Below are positions 46,377 to 57,511 of a stretch of DNA of 64,000 bases, one piece after another. The notes below the pieces were generated by a model. That model had not been told where the DNA came from. It saw only the letters and a program-made list of their open reading frames with translations, and did not search any database. The DNA comes from Pseudomonadota bacterium (GTDB lineage Bacteria; Pseudomonadota; Gammaproteobacteria; Thiotrichales; Thiotrichaceae). The first letter of the stretch is position 1. Each line of letters starts with the position of its first letter. The stretch covers positions 50,026 through 114,025 of the forward strand of contig PDPG01000043.1 of NCBI GenBank assembly GCA_002747455.1. Reading direction: 5' to 3'. The translations under genes and the position numbers were made by a program.

Positions 46377-48272
46377 TCAGGCTGTTAGCACCGGGTTGTC
46401 TGTTTCAGGGCAGTCAATGTGCTTATCTGTGTGCGAGCCTTCGGGAAACTCCTGAGCTAAAATCCAAATCTGACACGTGGTGTCATTGATCTTTGGCAGG
46501 GATGCCAAAGACGACTTAGTGCGTTCCTGATCAAAGTAGGTGAATGGTTCATCCAGGAAGATAAACTGTTTCTCGTTACCTGTGTTCTGAGCCAGTTGCT
46601 CGGACATTGCAATGCGTACAGCCAGCAAAATCTGGCGTTGAGTGCCTGAGGAAACTTCATCAAAATCAATCCAGTCGCCTTTTGCATCGGAGTACACATG
46701 CACCGACAAGTCCTTGCTGATTCTGATTTGCTTGTAGCGATTGTCAGTAAAGAGTGGCATGGTGTTTTCAGTGCGACTGGTGATTGAGGCATTAAAATCG
46801 GTGATCAATGCATCCGAAGCGCGCTGCAATAGTTGTACCCCGGTTTGTTGGGTGTTGATGTTTTGCTGATGCGTCTGAAGCTGCTGTTGTATGTTGAGCA
46901 ATTTGGAGCGGATAGTACCGGCTTGATCTGAGCGCTCTTTCTCGCCGCTAATCTGTGCCTCCAGAGGCTCATTGAGCTGATCCAGTTCCTGTTGTTGCTG
47001 GTTTATGGTATCTCGTAAGCGTTGGACTATGTTCTCAACTTCTGTGTCGTTCGCGGTGAAGTCCTGGCATTGACCAATCAGTGACCTCAGTCTTTGCTGG
47101 TCATTCTGAGGCGGTGCGGCGAGTACCGATTGTGCCTGGATTTTTCCCTGTAGCATCTGTCTCATGCGGGCTGTGACCAAATTATCAATCGAGTGCTGCG
47201 AGTGCTCGTGAGATACTTGCAGCGTATCAGATAGCTGCTTTGCGCGATTGAGCTGCGCTTCATTTTTTGACTCAGAGCGCCATTTCAGAAATAGTAATAA
47301 ACTCGTCAGTAGTACCAATCCCATTGTTACCTGAAAGCCCCATTGAGTGACACCTTCTTGCAAGCGGTTAATAGGTGCGGTTAACTCTGGCTTTTGGGCA
47401 AGTTTTGCAACATGCTCAGGGAAAAAATTAAAGGCTAACCAGATTAGCCATGCGACCAGCATCATGGGGACAGCAGTCCATGTTAGCACGTGGAAAAAGC
47501 GTCGAATGTTTCGGGTCTTTCGATATTGTTTTTGTAATGACCGATAACTGCTGCTGAACTCAGCAAGTTCACCATTCAGTTGTTGCTTTTGCTTACTTTC
47601 AAGTGCGACGACCTCACGGGCATCGACAAGCTCAGGTAGCCAGGTCTCGTCCAGATTTAAGGCATCAATAGCCTCCTGATGCTGTTGAGCAATGGGTTGT
47701 AATTCAGCAATTTTTTGCTGATCAATATCAGTGGCGGCTCGTAGCTCGTCGGTAATGCGAGAATATTCGCCGATTCCCGCCATTTGTTTAATGCTGTTAC
47801 TATCCGGGGCTGGGGTGCTTAAATCACGAGCCACCAGATAGAAAGAATCCGTGAATGTATTAAAAGAATAGCCAAGCAATTTTTGAATCATTGCATCGGT
47901 GTGTTCAATGCCCTCGGCGAGCACTTCCTCGTTGTCACCCAATGCCTTATCACTTTTGGCTGAATAGAGCCTCGCATCACTATTGCCATGCTGATCAATG
48001 CTGCGTTGGATGGTGTATGGTTGGTCGTTATCGTCGCTGATCGTCAGTGAAACAGAGGCAGACTCTGAGTCCCAGCGAATGAGTTTTGATAAGGCCTCAC
48101 CCGACAAATTAAACGTACGCCCAAATAAAGCAAAGCAAATTGCCTCGCCAATACTGGACTTTCCTGACTCATTCAAACCACTGACAGTAATGATCCCTTG
48201 TTGTGGCAGATCGCTGAGGTCAAGCTGCTGATATTTTCGGAAGTTCTGCGCCTGTAATGATTGAATCAGCAT
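46377..48272 (-). CDS. SMC/YhaN-like AAA ATPase with two internal TM segments
   Basis: Walker A GLNESGKSSIGEAICFALFGR; ABC signature EVSSGTQRQILLAVRIA; Walker B QFIFLDEPF; TMs FFHVLTWTAVPMMLVAWLIWLAF and VTMGLVLLTSLLLFLKW. Confidence 0.88.
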   Translation of the reverse strand: MLIQSLQAQNFRKYQQLDLSDLPQQGIITVSGLNESGKSSIGEAICFALFGRTFNLSGEALSKLIRWDSESASVSLTISDDNDQPYTIQRSIDQHGNSDARLYSAKSDKALGDNEEVLAEGIEHTDAMIQKLLGYSFNTFTDSFYLVARDLSTPAPDSNSIKQMAGIGEYSRITDELRAATDIDQQKIAELQPIAQQHQEAIDALNLDETWLPELVDAREVVALESKQKQQLNGELAEFSSSYRSLQKQYRKTRNIRRFFHVLTWTAVPMMLVAWLIWLAFNFFPEHVAKLAQKPELTAPINRLQEGVTQWGFQVTMGLVLLTSLLLFLKWRSESKNEAQLNRAKQLSDTLQVSHEHSQHSIDNLVTARMRQMLQGKIQAQSVLAAPPQNDQQRLRSLIGQCQDFTANDTEVENIVQRLRDTINQQQQELDQLNEPLEAQISGEKERSDQAGTIRSKLLNIQQQLQTHQQNINTQQTGVQLLQRASDALITDFNASITSRTENTMPLFTDNRYKQIRISKDLSVHVYSDAKGDWIDFDEVSSGTQRQILLAVRIAMSEQLAQNTGNEKQFIFLDEPFTYFDQERTKSSLASLPKINDTTCQIWILAQEFPEGSHTDKHIDCPETDNPVLTA

Positions 48273-48478
48273 TCTGCACTGTCCTCGTTGGGTAATTCAT
48301 TGGATGCCTGCAACTTGCTGAGAATCAATTTGGAGGCAGCGACGTAAGACTCAATATCAAAGTCACTATCTAGCTCTGCTTGATGTTTTACATCCGTTTT
48401 GCAGAACTTTGCAAAGCGCCTGGCAGCTCCTTTAAATTCTGATGGCTTCAGCCAGCGTAAGTCAGTATTGGCAGACAT
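48266..48478 (-). CDS. small conserved-looking partner of the SMC-like ATPase
   Basis: 70 aa, overlaps the ATPase start by 7 nt. Confidence 0.65.
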   Translation of the reverse strand: MSANTDLRWLKPSEFKGAARRFAKFCKTDVKHQAELDSDFDIESYVAASKLILSKLQASNELPNEDSAEC

Positions 48479-48555
48479 TGCACATTTCCCTAGTTTTTAG
48501 CTTATAATGCCGGAGGCAATCCAATATAAAAAGATAACACAAAAGGCGGAATCTA

Positions 48556-48987
48556 ATGAAAAAACTACCGATTAAAATTATAACAATGGGCTTGTTAGTT
48601 GGCTTGGTTAGTGGCTGTAATTCAGCGGCTTATGAATACCGGAAGCATCCGGTTGCGGCTGAAATCACCGTTCCAATAAAGCAGACTGTTAGTGCGGGAG
48701 AGACAGGGCTATCTGTTCGCTTTGACAAGATTGAGTCGGACACCCGTTGTCCAATTAATGCACGTTGTGTGTGGAGCGGGGTGGCTGTTGTCAATGCAAC
48801 GGTGCTGAACAATAAGGGGGATAGTCAGTTACTCAAGTTGAGTACTGTTAACTATGAAAAGGTGAATCGCTCAGAAAAAGTATTTGGTAAGCGTGTTACT
48901 TTGCTGGACTTGCTGCCAAAGCCGGTGGTTGGAAAGTCGGCCAAGCCTGAGTTGAATCCACCTTCAATCAAGGTAAAAATTGATTAG
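48556..48987 (+). CDS. hypothetical lipoprotein
   Basis: Lipobox GLVSGCN; DTRCPINARCVWSGVAVV block. Confidence 0.8.
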   Translation: MKKLPIKIITMGLLVGLVSGCNSAAYEYRKHPVAAEITVPIKQTVSAGETGLSVRFDKIESDTRCPINARCVWSGVAVVNATVLNNKGDSQLLKLSTVNYEKVNRSEKVFGKRVTLLDLLPKPVVGKSAKPELNPPSIKVKID

Positions 48988-49017
48988 TGTTTCTTGTAGT
49001 TTAACAGCGCATTAAGC

Positions 49018-49061
49018 CCAAAAAAGCCACCAACCTTATGCAAGGGTACTGGTGGCTTTTT
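49018..49061. terminator. bidirectional terminator
   Basis: aaaaaagccaccaaccttatgcaagggtactggtggctttttc between convergent genes. Confidence 0.8.
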
Positions 49062-49086
49062 CGTAGTCAGTGCATTTTGTTGCAGT

Positions 49087-50343
49087 TTATCGCTTCATTG
49101 ATGCAAAAAATTCTTCATTCGTTGCGGTTGACTGAAGTTTATCAAATAAAAATTCCATTGCTTCAACTTCATCCATCGGGTGCAGGAATTTACGCAATAC
49201 CCATAGAGCTTGGAGTTCCTCCTCGCCCATCAGCAGCTCTTCACGACGAGTGCCCGAACGGTTGATGTTAATGGCCGGGAAGACACGCTTCTCTGCAATG
49301 CGACGATCCAGATGAATTTCTGAGTTGCCGGTTCCCTTAAATTCTTCGTAAATGACCTCATCCATTTTGGAGCCGGTGTCAATCAACGCTGTGGCCAGAA
49401 TAGTCAGGCTACCGCCTTCTTCAATATTACGAGCCGCACCAAAGAAACGCTTGGGACGTTGCAGTGCATTGGCATCTACACCACCGGTTAATACCTTGCC
49501 TGATGAGGGTACAACGGTGTTATAAGCGCGAGCCAGGCGGGTGATGGAGTCAAGCAGAATAACCACATCCTTCTTGTGCTCTACCATGCGTTTGGCTTTT
49601 TCGATGACCATTTCTGCGACTTGTACATGGCGTGTGGCTGGTTCGTCGAAGGTTGAGGAGATCACTTCTCCCTGAACCATACGAGACATTTCGGTCACTT
49701 CTTCGGGGCGCTCATCAATCAGCAGGACGATCAGGTAAGACTCTGGGTAATTGGTCGCGATACTTTGCGCGATATTTTGTAGCATCATCGTCTTACCGGC
49801 TTTAGGCGGTGCGATGATCAGGCCACGCTGGCCCTTACCAATCGGGGAGACAATATCAATAACACGTGCGGTAATATCTTCTGTACTACCATTGCCTCGC
49901 TCAATTCGCATACGCTCTGTTGGGTGTAGCGGCGTGAGGTTTTCAAACAGAATTTTATTACGTGCATTTTCAGGTGACTCGAAGTTGATCGTATCAACTT
50001 TCAGCAGTGCGAAATAACGCTCGTTATCGCGTGGTGTGCGAATTTTTCCAGAGATGGTGTCACCCGTGCGCAGACCAAAGCGACGAATCTGGCTAGGTGA
50101 GACATAAATGTCATCAGCGCCTGCGACAAAGTTACTATCCGCCGAACGCAGAAAGCCAAACCCATCTTGTAGAATTTCCAGAACGCCATCGCCGTGAATG
50201 TCTTCACCTTTTTTGGCGAGTGCTTTAAGGATGGCAAAAACCACATCCTGCTTTCTGGCACGTGACATGCCATCGACGCCAAGTTCTTTAGCAATGTCGA
50301 GTATTGCGGAAGGGGATTTATGTTTGAGTTCGGTTAGATTCAT
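49087..50343 (-). CDS. rho: transcription termination factor Rho
   Basis: [44 protein letters not shown]. Confidence 0.98.
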   Translation of the reverse strand: MNLTELKHKSPSAILDIAKELGVDGMSRARKQDVVFAILKALAKKGEDIHGDGVLEILQDGFGFLRSADSNFVAGADDIYVSPSQIRRFGLRTGDTISGKIRTPRDNERYFALLKVDTINFESPENARNKILFENLTPLHPTERMRIERGNGSTEDITARVIDIVSPIGKGQRGLIIAPPKAGKTMMLQNIAQSIATNYPESYLIVLLIDERPEEVTEMSRMVQGEVISSTFDEPATRHVQVAEMVIEKAKRMVEHKKDVVILLDSITRLARAYNTVVPSSGKVLTGGVDANALQRPKRFFGAARNIEEGGSLTILATALIDTGSKMDEVIYEEFKGTGNSEIHLDRRIAEKRVFPAININRSGTRREELLMGEEELQALWVLRKFLHPMDEVEAMEFLFDKLQSTATNEEFFASMKR

Positions 50344-50540
50344 GGATAGTCAGTTTTATTGATATTAATTACGATTAACGAACGGAGTTCGTTCAAATAA
50401 ACGAATGGCTCTGTTAGATTTAGTGACTCAGATAATTCGTCGCGGGAAGGAGCGAACTGAGAATAGAAGTACCGGGGAATGTTCCCGACGAACTCCAGCC
50501 TAGCATGGGAGTAATGGAGTGTCTACCGATAAAATGCAAA

Positions 50541-50566
50541 TCCCGACTCTTTTTACCGAGTCGGGA
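50541..50566. terminator. hairpin between trxA and rho
   Basis: cccgactctttttaccgagtcggg; weak T tract. Confidence 0.55.
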
Positions 50567-50580
50567 TGTGTGATGAATGC

Positions 50581-50901
50581 TCAAATATTCTCATCAAGGA
50601 ATGAAACTAGCTGAGGCTTACTCAAAGCGCCTATTTTAGTGGCATGTACCGCGCCATTTTTGAACAGCATCAATGTCGGGATACTGCGAATCCCATATAC
50701 AGGTGGCGTTCGCGGGTTATCATCAATGTTTAACTTGGCAACCTTTACCTTGCCAGCATATTCCTCGGCAATTTCACCAAGCAGTGGGGCGATTGATTTA
50801 CACGGCCCACACCATTCCGCCCAATAGTCCACCAGCACTGGTTGGCTGCATTTCAATACCTCTTGATCGAAGTTGTCGTCACTCAGTTGTACTATGCTCA
50901 C
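50581..50901 (-). CDS. trxA: thioredoxin
   Basis: [20 protein letters not shown]. Confidence 0.95.
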   Translation of the reverse strand: MSIVQLSDDNFDQEVLKCSQPVLVDYWAEWCGPCKSIAPLLGEIAEEYAGKVKVAKLNIDDNPRTPPVYGIRSIPTLMLFKNGAVHATKIGALSKPQLVSFLDENI

Positions 50902-51082
50902 TTGCTATCCTCTGTCGTTGATTCTTGGATGATGGTGCATCTTCTCGCCGATTATCGGGGTTGCGTTTAGAAATTCAAGTATAAACTATAGCGCCTCATT
51001 CTGTCGGTGGAGTTTGTCGAGTAGAAGGAACTTTAATAATACTCGCTACTCTGTGACAGTATACAAACAAGTGAGGTTAAAT

Positions 51083-51790
51083 ATGTTTCATAAAAGAGTG
51101 TTACGCACAGGGTTGGTTGTGGGTCTGATGGCGATTTCCGCACAAGTGCTGGCAGTGCCAGAGGCAATCAGCGCTGTTTATAACGTGTATCGTAATAACA
51201 CACCTGTCGGCTATTTAGAAAGTAGGCTGCAGTATGCTGGTGGTGGGTATGAGTATAGTAAGTCTACTCGCGCAACGGGAATTGCCCGCCTATTAACGAA
51301 GGCGCGTGTTACGGAGAAGTCAACAGGCAAAGCGGCAGGTCATCGGCTGATACCGTTGTCTTATTTGTACGATGAACGAACCCGCAGTAAAACCCGCATA
51401 GAGCAGGCGAGGTTTGTCAACGGCCAGGTATCCGGTATTTATAAAGACAAGGCGTATTCTCTGGCAGTACCTGCTAATGTGCTGGATCGTGCAACATTGG
51501 AGTTGGCTGTTGCCAGGGATTTGAAACGTGCGCTGCCGCATCTGGTGTATCAGGTGATGGAGCGGGGAAAGATTAAGACCTACACCTTCGTTCGGCAGGG
51601 TAGTGAGCGCCTAAGAACGGCTGCCGGAGAGTTCGATACAATCAAGGTTGCGGTCAAGCGTTCAGATAACAGCCACGAAACAATCTACTGGATGGCGAGG
51701 CAGCTGGACTATCTCCCGGTCAAAATGTTCCACCGGGAGAAAGGGGATGTGATCACAACCGATCTGAACAGCTACAGGCGTGGCGGTTAA
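51083..51790 (+). CDS. DUF3108-like exported protein
   Basis: Signal peptide; [19 protein letters not shown]...[11 protein letters not shown]...[15 protein letters not shown]. Confidence 0.75.
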   Translation: MFHKRVLRTGLVVGLMAISAQVLAVPEAISAVYNVYRNNTPVGYLESRLQYAGGGYEYSKSTRATGIARLLTKARVTEKSTGKAAGHRLIPLSYLYDERTRSKTRIEQARFVNGQVSGIYKDKAYSLAVPANVLDRATLELAVARDLKRALPHLVYQVMERGKIKTYTFVRQGSERLRTAAGEFDTIKVAVKRSDNSHETIYWMARQLDYLPVKMFHREKGDVITTDLNSYRRGG

Positions 51791-53148
51791 CGCATTGTAA
51801 CCAGTTCCTCAGCACTAACAGGATGGATGGCGATGGTATCGTCGAAATCCTGTTTAGTGGCCCCCATACGGATGGCAACCGCAAAGCCTTGCATCATCTC
51901 ATCGACTCCTGTTCCAATCATATGGCATCCGATAATTTTTTCTTCTTCGCCGAGCACGACCAGTTTCATGTGAGTGCGTACCTGATGCTTCGTGACTGAG
52001 TGATACATGGGAACAAAGTCGGTGGTATATACCTTAACGCTATCGCCATACTTGTCGCGTGCTGCTTCCTCGCTTAGACCCATTGTGGCAATTGGCGGAT
52101 GGGTAAACATCACGGTTGCGATGTCATCGTAAGACATTTTTCGGTGTGGCTTGTTGCCATATAGACGATCGCCCATACGGCGACCTGCCGCAATCGCAAC
52201 AGGTGTCAGCTGTGCCTTGCCGATAATATCGCCAATGGCGAAGATGTGGTTTATGTTGGTACGTTCTTCGTCGTCTACTGGAATTGTGCCGTCATCATTG
52301 ACATGTACATTGGTATTTTCCAGTCCAAGGTTGGCAGTGTTAGGGCGTCGCCCAATGGCCCAAATCAGGCTGTCAACATTACTCACGCTGCTGCCGTCAT
52401 CAAATAAGATGTTGAGCTTGCCATTATTCAGGCGTTCAACTCGCTCAATGATGGCGTTGTCATTAATAATAATGCCGTCATCGTCCAATTGATTGCGTAA
52501 TGCGCGGCGCAACATGCCATCAAAAGTTCGTAGCATGGTGCGGCCTTGATGCAATAAATAGACTTCAGAATCGAATGCCTTCATCAGCATGGCTAATTCC
52601 AGTGCAATATAGCCACCGCCAACCACCACCACTTTTTGAGGTTGGCGCTCATTCAGGTCATTGAAAAATTCATCGGAAGTAATGCCATATTGCGCTCCGG
52701 GGATGTGGTCTGGTATAAAGGGGTGGCCACCCGTGGCAATAACGATGTGATCGGCCGTATAGGTTTTGCCATCGACCTCCAGTGTGTTGTTATCCACAAA
52801 GCGGGCGAAGCCATGAATCAGGTCGATGCCGCGTTCGGACAAAAAGCTGTCCTGATACCAGTGGGTGATATTGCCGATGTAGTTATCACGTTTGGCAATT
52901 AGCGTTTTCCAATCAAACTCACCTCGATTCACTGCAAAACCATAATCTTTTGCGTCTTCAAGGGCATGTGCCAAGCTCGCCCCGTACCACATAATTTTCT
53001 TGGGTACGCAGCCCACATTGACGCAAGTCCCACCAAGCTCGCCGGATTCTATAATCGCTGTTTTGGCACCGTATTCAGAGGCACGTTCCACGACGGACAA
53101 ACCGCCGCTGCCTGCACCAATGGCAATTAAATTGTAATGGGTACTCAT
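51787..53148 (-). CDS. gor: glutathione-disulfide reductase
   Basis: [44 protein letters not shown]. Confidence 0.95.
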   Translation of the reverse strand: MSTHYNLIAIGAGSGGLSVVERASEYGAKTAIIESGELGGTCVNVGCVPKKIMWYGASLAHALEDAKDYGFAVNRGEFDWKTLIAKRDNYIGNITHWYQDSFLSERGIDLIHGFARFVDNNTLEVDGKTYTADHIVIATGGHPFIPDHIPGAQYGITSDEFFNDLNERQPQKVVVVGGGYIALELAMLMKAFDSEVYLLHQGRTMLRTFDGMLRRALRNQLDDDGIIINDNAIIERVERLNNGKLNILFDDGSSVSNVDSLIWAIGRRPNTANLGLENTNVHVNDDGTIPVDDEERTNINHIFAIGDIIGKAQLTPVAIAAGRRMGDRLYGNKPHRKMSYDDIATVMFTHPPIATMGLSEEAARDKYGDSVKVYTTDFVPMYHSVTKHQVRTHMKLVVLGEEEKIIGCHMIGTGVDEMMQGFAVAIRMGATKQDFDDTIAIHPVSAEELVTMR

Positions 53149-53239
53149 GAAGAAATCCAACCTATTGTTTGTCGTTTATGTCGCCAGTCTAACTATTAAG
53201 CGGGGCATAAAAGAAGTGCTCAATGCTGCCCCGAATGTA

Positions 53240-53974
53240 TTACTTATTGGCTAACCATGCTTCCAGTTGCTCAGAGCCACCGATGAGTTGCCCGTCTACA
53301 AAGACCTGAGGAACACTGCTGCTGTTGGAGATTGCACGCAATGTTAAGTCAGTATAGTCACGGTTTAATAACAGTTCTTCGTAACTATAGCCTGCCTCTT
53401 TCAGCATACTTTTCGCCTTCGCGCAGTAGGCACAACCGGGGCGGGTGAACACGCTAACACTGGCTGGAACAGGCTTTTCGGGAGCGATGTATTGCAACAT
53501 GGTATCTGCATCGGATACCTCAAACGGGTCGCCGGGAAGGTCGGGTTCAATGAACATCTTTTCAATACGACCATCATTGACCAGCATGGAATAGCGCCAC
53601 GAGCGTTTTCCAAAGCCTAGCTCAGCCTTATCAACTAATAACCCCATGCCGTCTGTAAATTCACCATTGCCATCGGGTAAAAAAGTAATATTTTCAGCGT
53701 GCTGGTCGGCACTCCACTCGTTCATCACGAAGGTATCGTTGACGGAGATACACACGATTTCATCCACACCATTGGCACGAAACACTGGTGCCAGTTGGTT
53801 GAAGCGAGGGACATGTGCTGATGAGCAGGTTGGTGTAAATGCACCGGGTAAAGAAAAAACAATGACGCGGCGGTTCTTGAATATGTCATCGGTGCTGATA
53901 CCTTTCCACTGATTGTCTTGATAAACCCGGAAAGTAACCTGAGGGACTAACTGACCTTCTTTATTCTCAAACAT
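53240..53974 (-). CDS. peroxiredoxin-glutaredoxin hybrid protein
   Basis: [16 protein letters not shown] (Prx5) fused to [26 protein letters not shown] (Grx). Confidence 0.93.
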   Translation of the reverse strand: MFENKEGQLVPQVTFRVYQDNQWKGISTDDIFKNRRVIVFSLPGAFTPTCSSAHVPRFNQLAPVFRANGVDEIVCISVNDTFVMNEWSADQHAENITFLPDGNGEFTDGMGLLVDKAELGFGKRSWRYSMLVNDGRIEKMFIEPDLPGDPFEVSDADTMLQYIAPEKPVPASVSVFTRPGCAYCAKAKSMLKEAGYSYEELLLNRDYTDLTLRAISNSSSVPQVFVDGQLIGGSEQLEAWLANK

Positions 53975-54278
53975 TTGATATTCCTTAAAAGTAACTATGA
54001 CTAATAATGTTGCTGATAGAGCATAATATGCCATAGCCTTTACTTGGTTAAATCGATTGTATGTATTGTTACGATTGATGAAAGCGAACGATGAATTTTA
54101 CCAATCATCAGATGGTTAAGGTCTTTTTGGTTCCCAATTGGCCAAAATAAAGACGCTGCGTTATCTGGGGGATTTACAGATAAACGTCTGAATCTGGCCT
54201 CCTGTCTGCCGAATGTCGATCCTGAAAACTTCCCTTGTCTATACTGGAGACAATGATAAAAAACATCTGGTGTATGAC

Positions 54279-55439
54279 ATGATAAAAGTTGCCCATATCT
54301 CAACCGGGCTGGAAACTGGCGGTGCGGAGGTGCAGTTGATGCGCTTGATTGCCGCGATGAATCACGATGAGTTTGAAATGATGGTGATTTCGATGGATCG
54401 AGACACTTATCTGGCTGATCGGATTCGTGAATTAGGGATTCCTGTGCACTCGCTGTGTTTGCGCAAGCGGCCGTGGGCGCTCTGGGAGGGCTATCAACTA
54501 CTGAGGAAGTTTAACCCAGATGTGATCCACGGAACCATGTATGAGGGTGGGGTATTTGGTACATTGTGTCGGCCATTTTTGCCCAAGAAGCCACATGTCA
54601 TCTGGACTGTTCATGAGCCATTGGAGCACTACGACGAAGAGCCGCTGCGCAAACGTTTGCAGCTGCGTCTATGGGGCAAGATGTCTGGCTTACCAGAATG
54701 TTTGATGTATGTTTCTCACCTGAACATGCAGCAGCACCTTGATTATGGCTTCAATAATCAGAAAGCGATCGTTATTCCCAATGGTGTTGATACCACGCGT
54801 TTTGGACCAAACCGGAAGAAGGGTTTGGCAATTCGCAAATCATTGGGGATTCCTGAAGATTGTATCGTAATTGGTAAAACGGCTCGTTACCACCGGCAAA
54901 AAAATCATGTTGGTTTTTTACGATCAGCGGCGCTGTTGGCGGCGAAATATGACAATGTTCGCTTTATTCTGGTTGGCACGAATGTGGATGAGCACAACGA
55001 CACATTGACTCGGTTAATTGGTAAGCTGGAGCTTGATGGAAAGGTGTATATGCTGGGCAATCGGGAAGATATTCCTGACATTGTCAATGCCTACGATATC
55101 GCCACCTTAACATCCTTGGGTGAGGCATTCCCTTTGACGTTGGGGGAGGCGATGGTGTCAGCGGTGCCATGTGTCGCGACCGACGTTGGGGACAATGCCT
55201 ACATCATTGCCGACACGGGCTACGTTGTACCTGTTGAGGATGATCAGGCGATGGCGGATAGTTGGGAGAAGATTGTTGTGCTATCAGATCAGGAGCGCGC
55301 CGAGTTGGGGCAAAAAGCTCGTCAGCGCTGTCTTGATCATTTTACTCTGGAGCAGCAAGTCAAACAGCACGAAGAGCTGTACCGGACGTTGTATCGCATC
55401 AATGAGCGTACAGATGGGCTAAGGAAAGCCGTGTCTTAG
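54279..55439 (+). CDS. glycosyltransferase family 4 protein
   Basis: MIKVAHISTGLETGGAEVQLMRLI; NGVDTTRFGP; E-x7-E type LGEAFPLTLGEAMVSAVPCVATDVGDN. Confidence 0.92.
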   Translation: MIKVAHISTGLETGGAEVQLMRLIAAMNHDEFEMMVISMDRDTYLADRIRELGIPVHSLCLRKRPWALWEGYQLLRKFNPDVIHGTMYEGGVFGTLCRPFLPKKPHVIWTVHEPLEHYDEEPLRKRLQLRLWGKMSGLPECLMYVSHLNMQQHLDYGFNNQKAIVIPNGVDTTRFGPNRKKGLAIRKSLGIPEDCIVIGKTARYHRQKNHVGFLRSAALLAAKYDNVRFILVGTNVDEHNDTLTRLIGKLELDGKVYMLGNREDIPDIVNAYDIATLTSLGEAFPLTLGEAMVSAVPCVATDVGDNAYIIADTGYVVPVEDDQAMADSWEKIVVLSDQERAELGQKARQRCLDHFTLEQQVKQHEELYRTLYRINERTDGLRKAVS

Positions 55440-55558
55440 TTGGAGCCGAAAATGCGACCAACATATTCAATTGCACTGGTGGTATAGGTCGCTTTGCGGA
55501 TGTCGGCTGGATAAGCACACAATGAGTTCAGGTTATTCTGGTTAGCCTGCCATAGTGG
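55436..55558 (-). pseudogene. IS256-family transposase C-terminal remnant
   Basis: Reverse-strand LWQANQNNLNSLCAYPADIRKATYTTSAIEYVGRIFGSN*, matching the IS256 block YPxEIRKxIYTTNAIES. Confidence 0.75.
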
Positions 55559-55560
55559 TG

Positions 55561-56508
55561 CTACATCCGAGCCATTGCCTTCTCATAAAGCGCAGTCACT
55601 GCATCACTATCTACCCCCATGCACACCGAACTTGGCGTGATATTTTCCCAGTGAGCTTCGGGGAATGTGTAGTTGGTACGCTGCAGAATCGTTTGTCCTC
55701 TAGCAATGCCCTCAGTTGCGACCCGAACAGGCCCCTCAATCACTGCAAACAAATCGGGGTTAATGGTGTAAGCCACCGCAGATGCATCGTGTACATAACA
55801 GCCATCAGCGCCACGATGTTTGCGGTAAAAGTCGGCGTAGAACATGCCAGCTTTATACAAGAATTGGCCACACATTGGGTTTTGGTCACGAATGCGCTCC
55901 TGCAAACTATCTGTCATTAAGATTTTATGGGTGACATCCAGCCCAACCATGTTTACATGCCAGTCTGCCCGAAAAACCTTATCCGCCGCGTGCGGGTCGC
56001 AATAGATATTGGCTTCCGCGACTGGAGAGACATTACCCGGCTCCAGAATCGTGCCGCCCATAATCACGACTTTTTCTACTAATTGGGCAATTCTTGGCTC
56101 CAGTGTCAGGGCTAATGCCAGATTGACTAGCGGGCCTATGGCGATGAGCGTAACCTCATGCGGGTTTTCCAAAACGGTCTTTACGATAAACTGAGCCGCT
56201 GACAGCTCAATGGCTGTGCCAGCAGGCGGTGGCAGGTTGACATTGCCCAGGCCATCGTGGCCGTGAATAAAATCAGGGTAGTCGGTTAATGATTGTACCC
56301 AAGGCTGTGCAGCACCCTGCGCAACTGGAATATCTTGTCCACTCATTTCCACCAGCCGCAAGGCATTGGCGGTGGCCGTATCAACGGAAACATTACCGAA
56401 AGTGGTGGTCAGTCCCAGTAGCTCCAATTCTGGTGATGTGATTGCGAAGAAAATCGCCATTGCATCATCAATTCCCGGATCGGTGTCGATTATTATTTTT
56501 TTAGGCAT
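55561..56508 (-). CDS. ribonucleoside hydrolase
   Basis: KKIIIDTDPGIDDAMAIFFA inosine/uridine hydrolase motif. Confidence 0.94.
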   Translation of the reverse strand: MPKKIIIDTDPGIDDAMAIFFAITSPELELLGLTTTFGNVSVDTATANALRLVEMSGQDIPVAQGAAQPWVQSLTDYPDFIHGHDGLGNVNLPPPAGTAIELSAAQFIVKTVLENPHEVTLIAIGPLVNLALALTLEPRIAQLVEKVVIMGGTILEPGNVSPVAEANIYCDPHAADKVFRADWHVNMVGLDVTHKILMTDSLQERIRDQNPMCGQFLYKAGMFYADFYRKHRGADGCYVHDASAVAYTINPDLFAVIEGPVRVATEGIARGQTILQRTNYTFPEAHWENITPSSVCMGVDSDAVTALYEKAMARM

Positions 56509-56516
56509 AAATGACC

Positions 56517-57431
56517 TCAGTCGTCTTGATGATTGGTTTCGTCGCCAATGAGTTGGGCGATGTAAGGAATGCTTTCGGAGGCACCAAGGGTTTGTACGGT
56601 GACTGCGGCGGCACGATTGGCCATTTCCAGTGCATCCTTGACCGACTCGCCAACGACTAGTTGTTGAATAAAATAACCGATGAAGGTATCGCCGGCTGCG
56701 GTGGTATCGACCACGTCCACTACCTCGGCTGGCACGCTCAGTGTTTGTTCGGCATCTTTATAGCGTACCCCGCGCTCGCCCAATGTTAATACGATTTTCA
56801 GGTGGGGATAGCGCTGATGTAGCCGTCCTAACAGGGCTTCCGGCTGTCCTGCGCCCAGATCGGCATCGTTGACCAGGCCCTCTGCTTCAATCTCATTGAC
56901 GATCAAGTAATCAACATTATCCATAGGGAGATCAAGTACCGCCTTGCTCATTGGTGCCGGATTAAAAGCAACGGTCATCTGGTGTTGTTTGGCTAACTGC
57001 AATACCTCTGCGGTCAGGTTGCACTCATTCTGCAGCAGCAACCAGTCGCCGGGTTGTGAGTTGTTCAAGTACTCCACTAACTCAGGCTTGGCAAAGCCGC
57101 GGTTGGCTCCACCAAACAGTAAGATAGCGTTCTCGCCAGCATCATTCACCTGAATAACGGCATGACCCGTCGGCTCCTCGACTTGTTTCAGGCAGTACAC
57201 CCCCACGCCATTTTGCTGAAGCTTGCGGCAAATCCACTCGTCATGCACGCTGATTCGGCCAATGTGTTGGACTAAAACACCTGCACGGGCAAGCGCAATG
57301 GACTGATTTGCCCCTTTACCTCCCAGCATCATTTGATATTTCTGGCTGGGCAGGGTTTCGCCGGGGCAAACGAAATGAGGAACGCGATAAATATGGTCAA
57401 TGTTGATTGAACCGAAGTTAAAAACTTTCAA
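56517..57431 (-). CDS. rbsK: ribokinase (PfkB family)
   Basis: GGKGANQSIALARAG and DTTAAGDTFIGYF motifs. Confidence 0.9.
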   Translation of the reverse strand: MKVFNFGSINIDHIYRVPHFVCPGETLPSQKYQMMLGGKGANQSIALARAGVLVQHIGRISVHDEWICRKLQQNGVGVYCLKQVEEPTGHAVIQVNDAGENAILLFGGANRGFAKPELVEYLNNSQPGDWLLLQNECNLTAEVLQLAKQHQMTVAFNPAPMSKAVLDLPMDNVDYLIVNEIEAEGLVNDADLGAGQPEALLGRLHQRYPHLKIVLTLGERGVRYKDAEQTLSVPAEVVDVVDTTAAGDTFIGYFIQQLVVGESVKDALEMANRAAAVTVQTLGASESIPYIAQLIGDETNHQDD

Positions 57432-57511
57432 GTGACCTCCTTGTGGCGCATTTATTAAAAAAGTATCTTATCATGCTACTGAGTATCAAATGTCTATGGG
57501 GTACAGGAATT

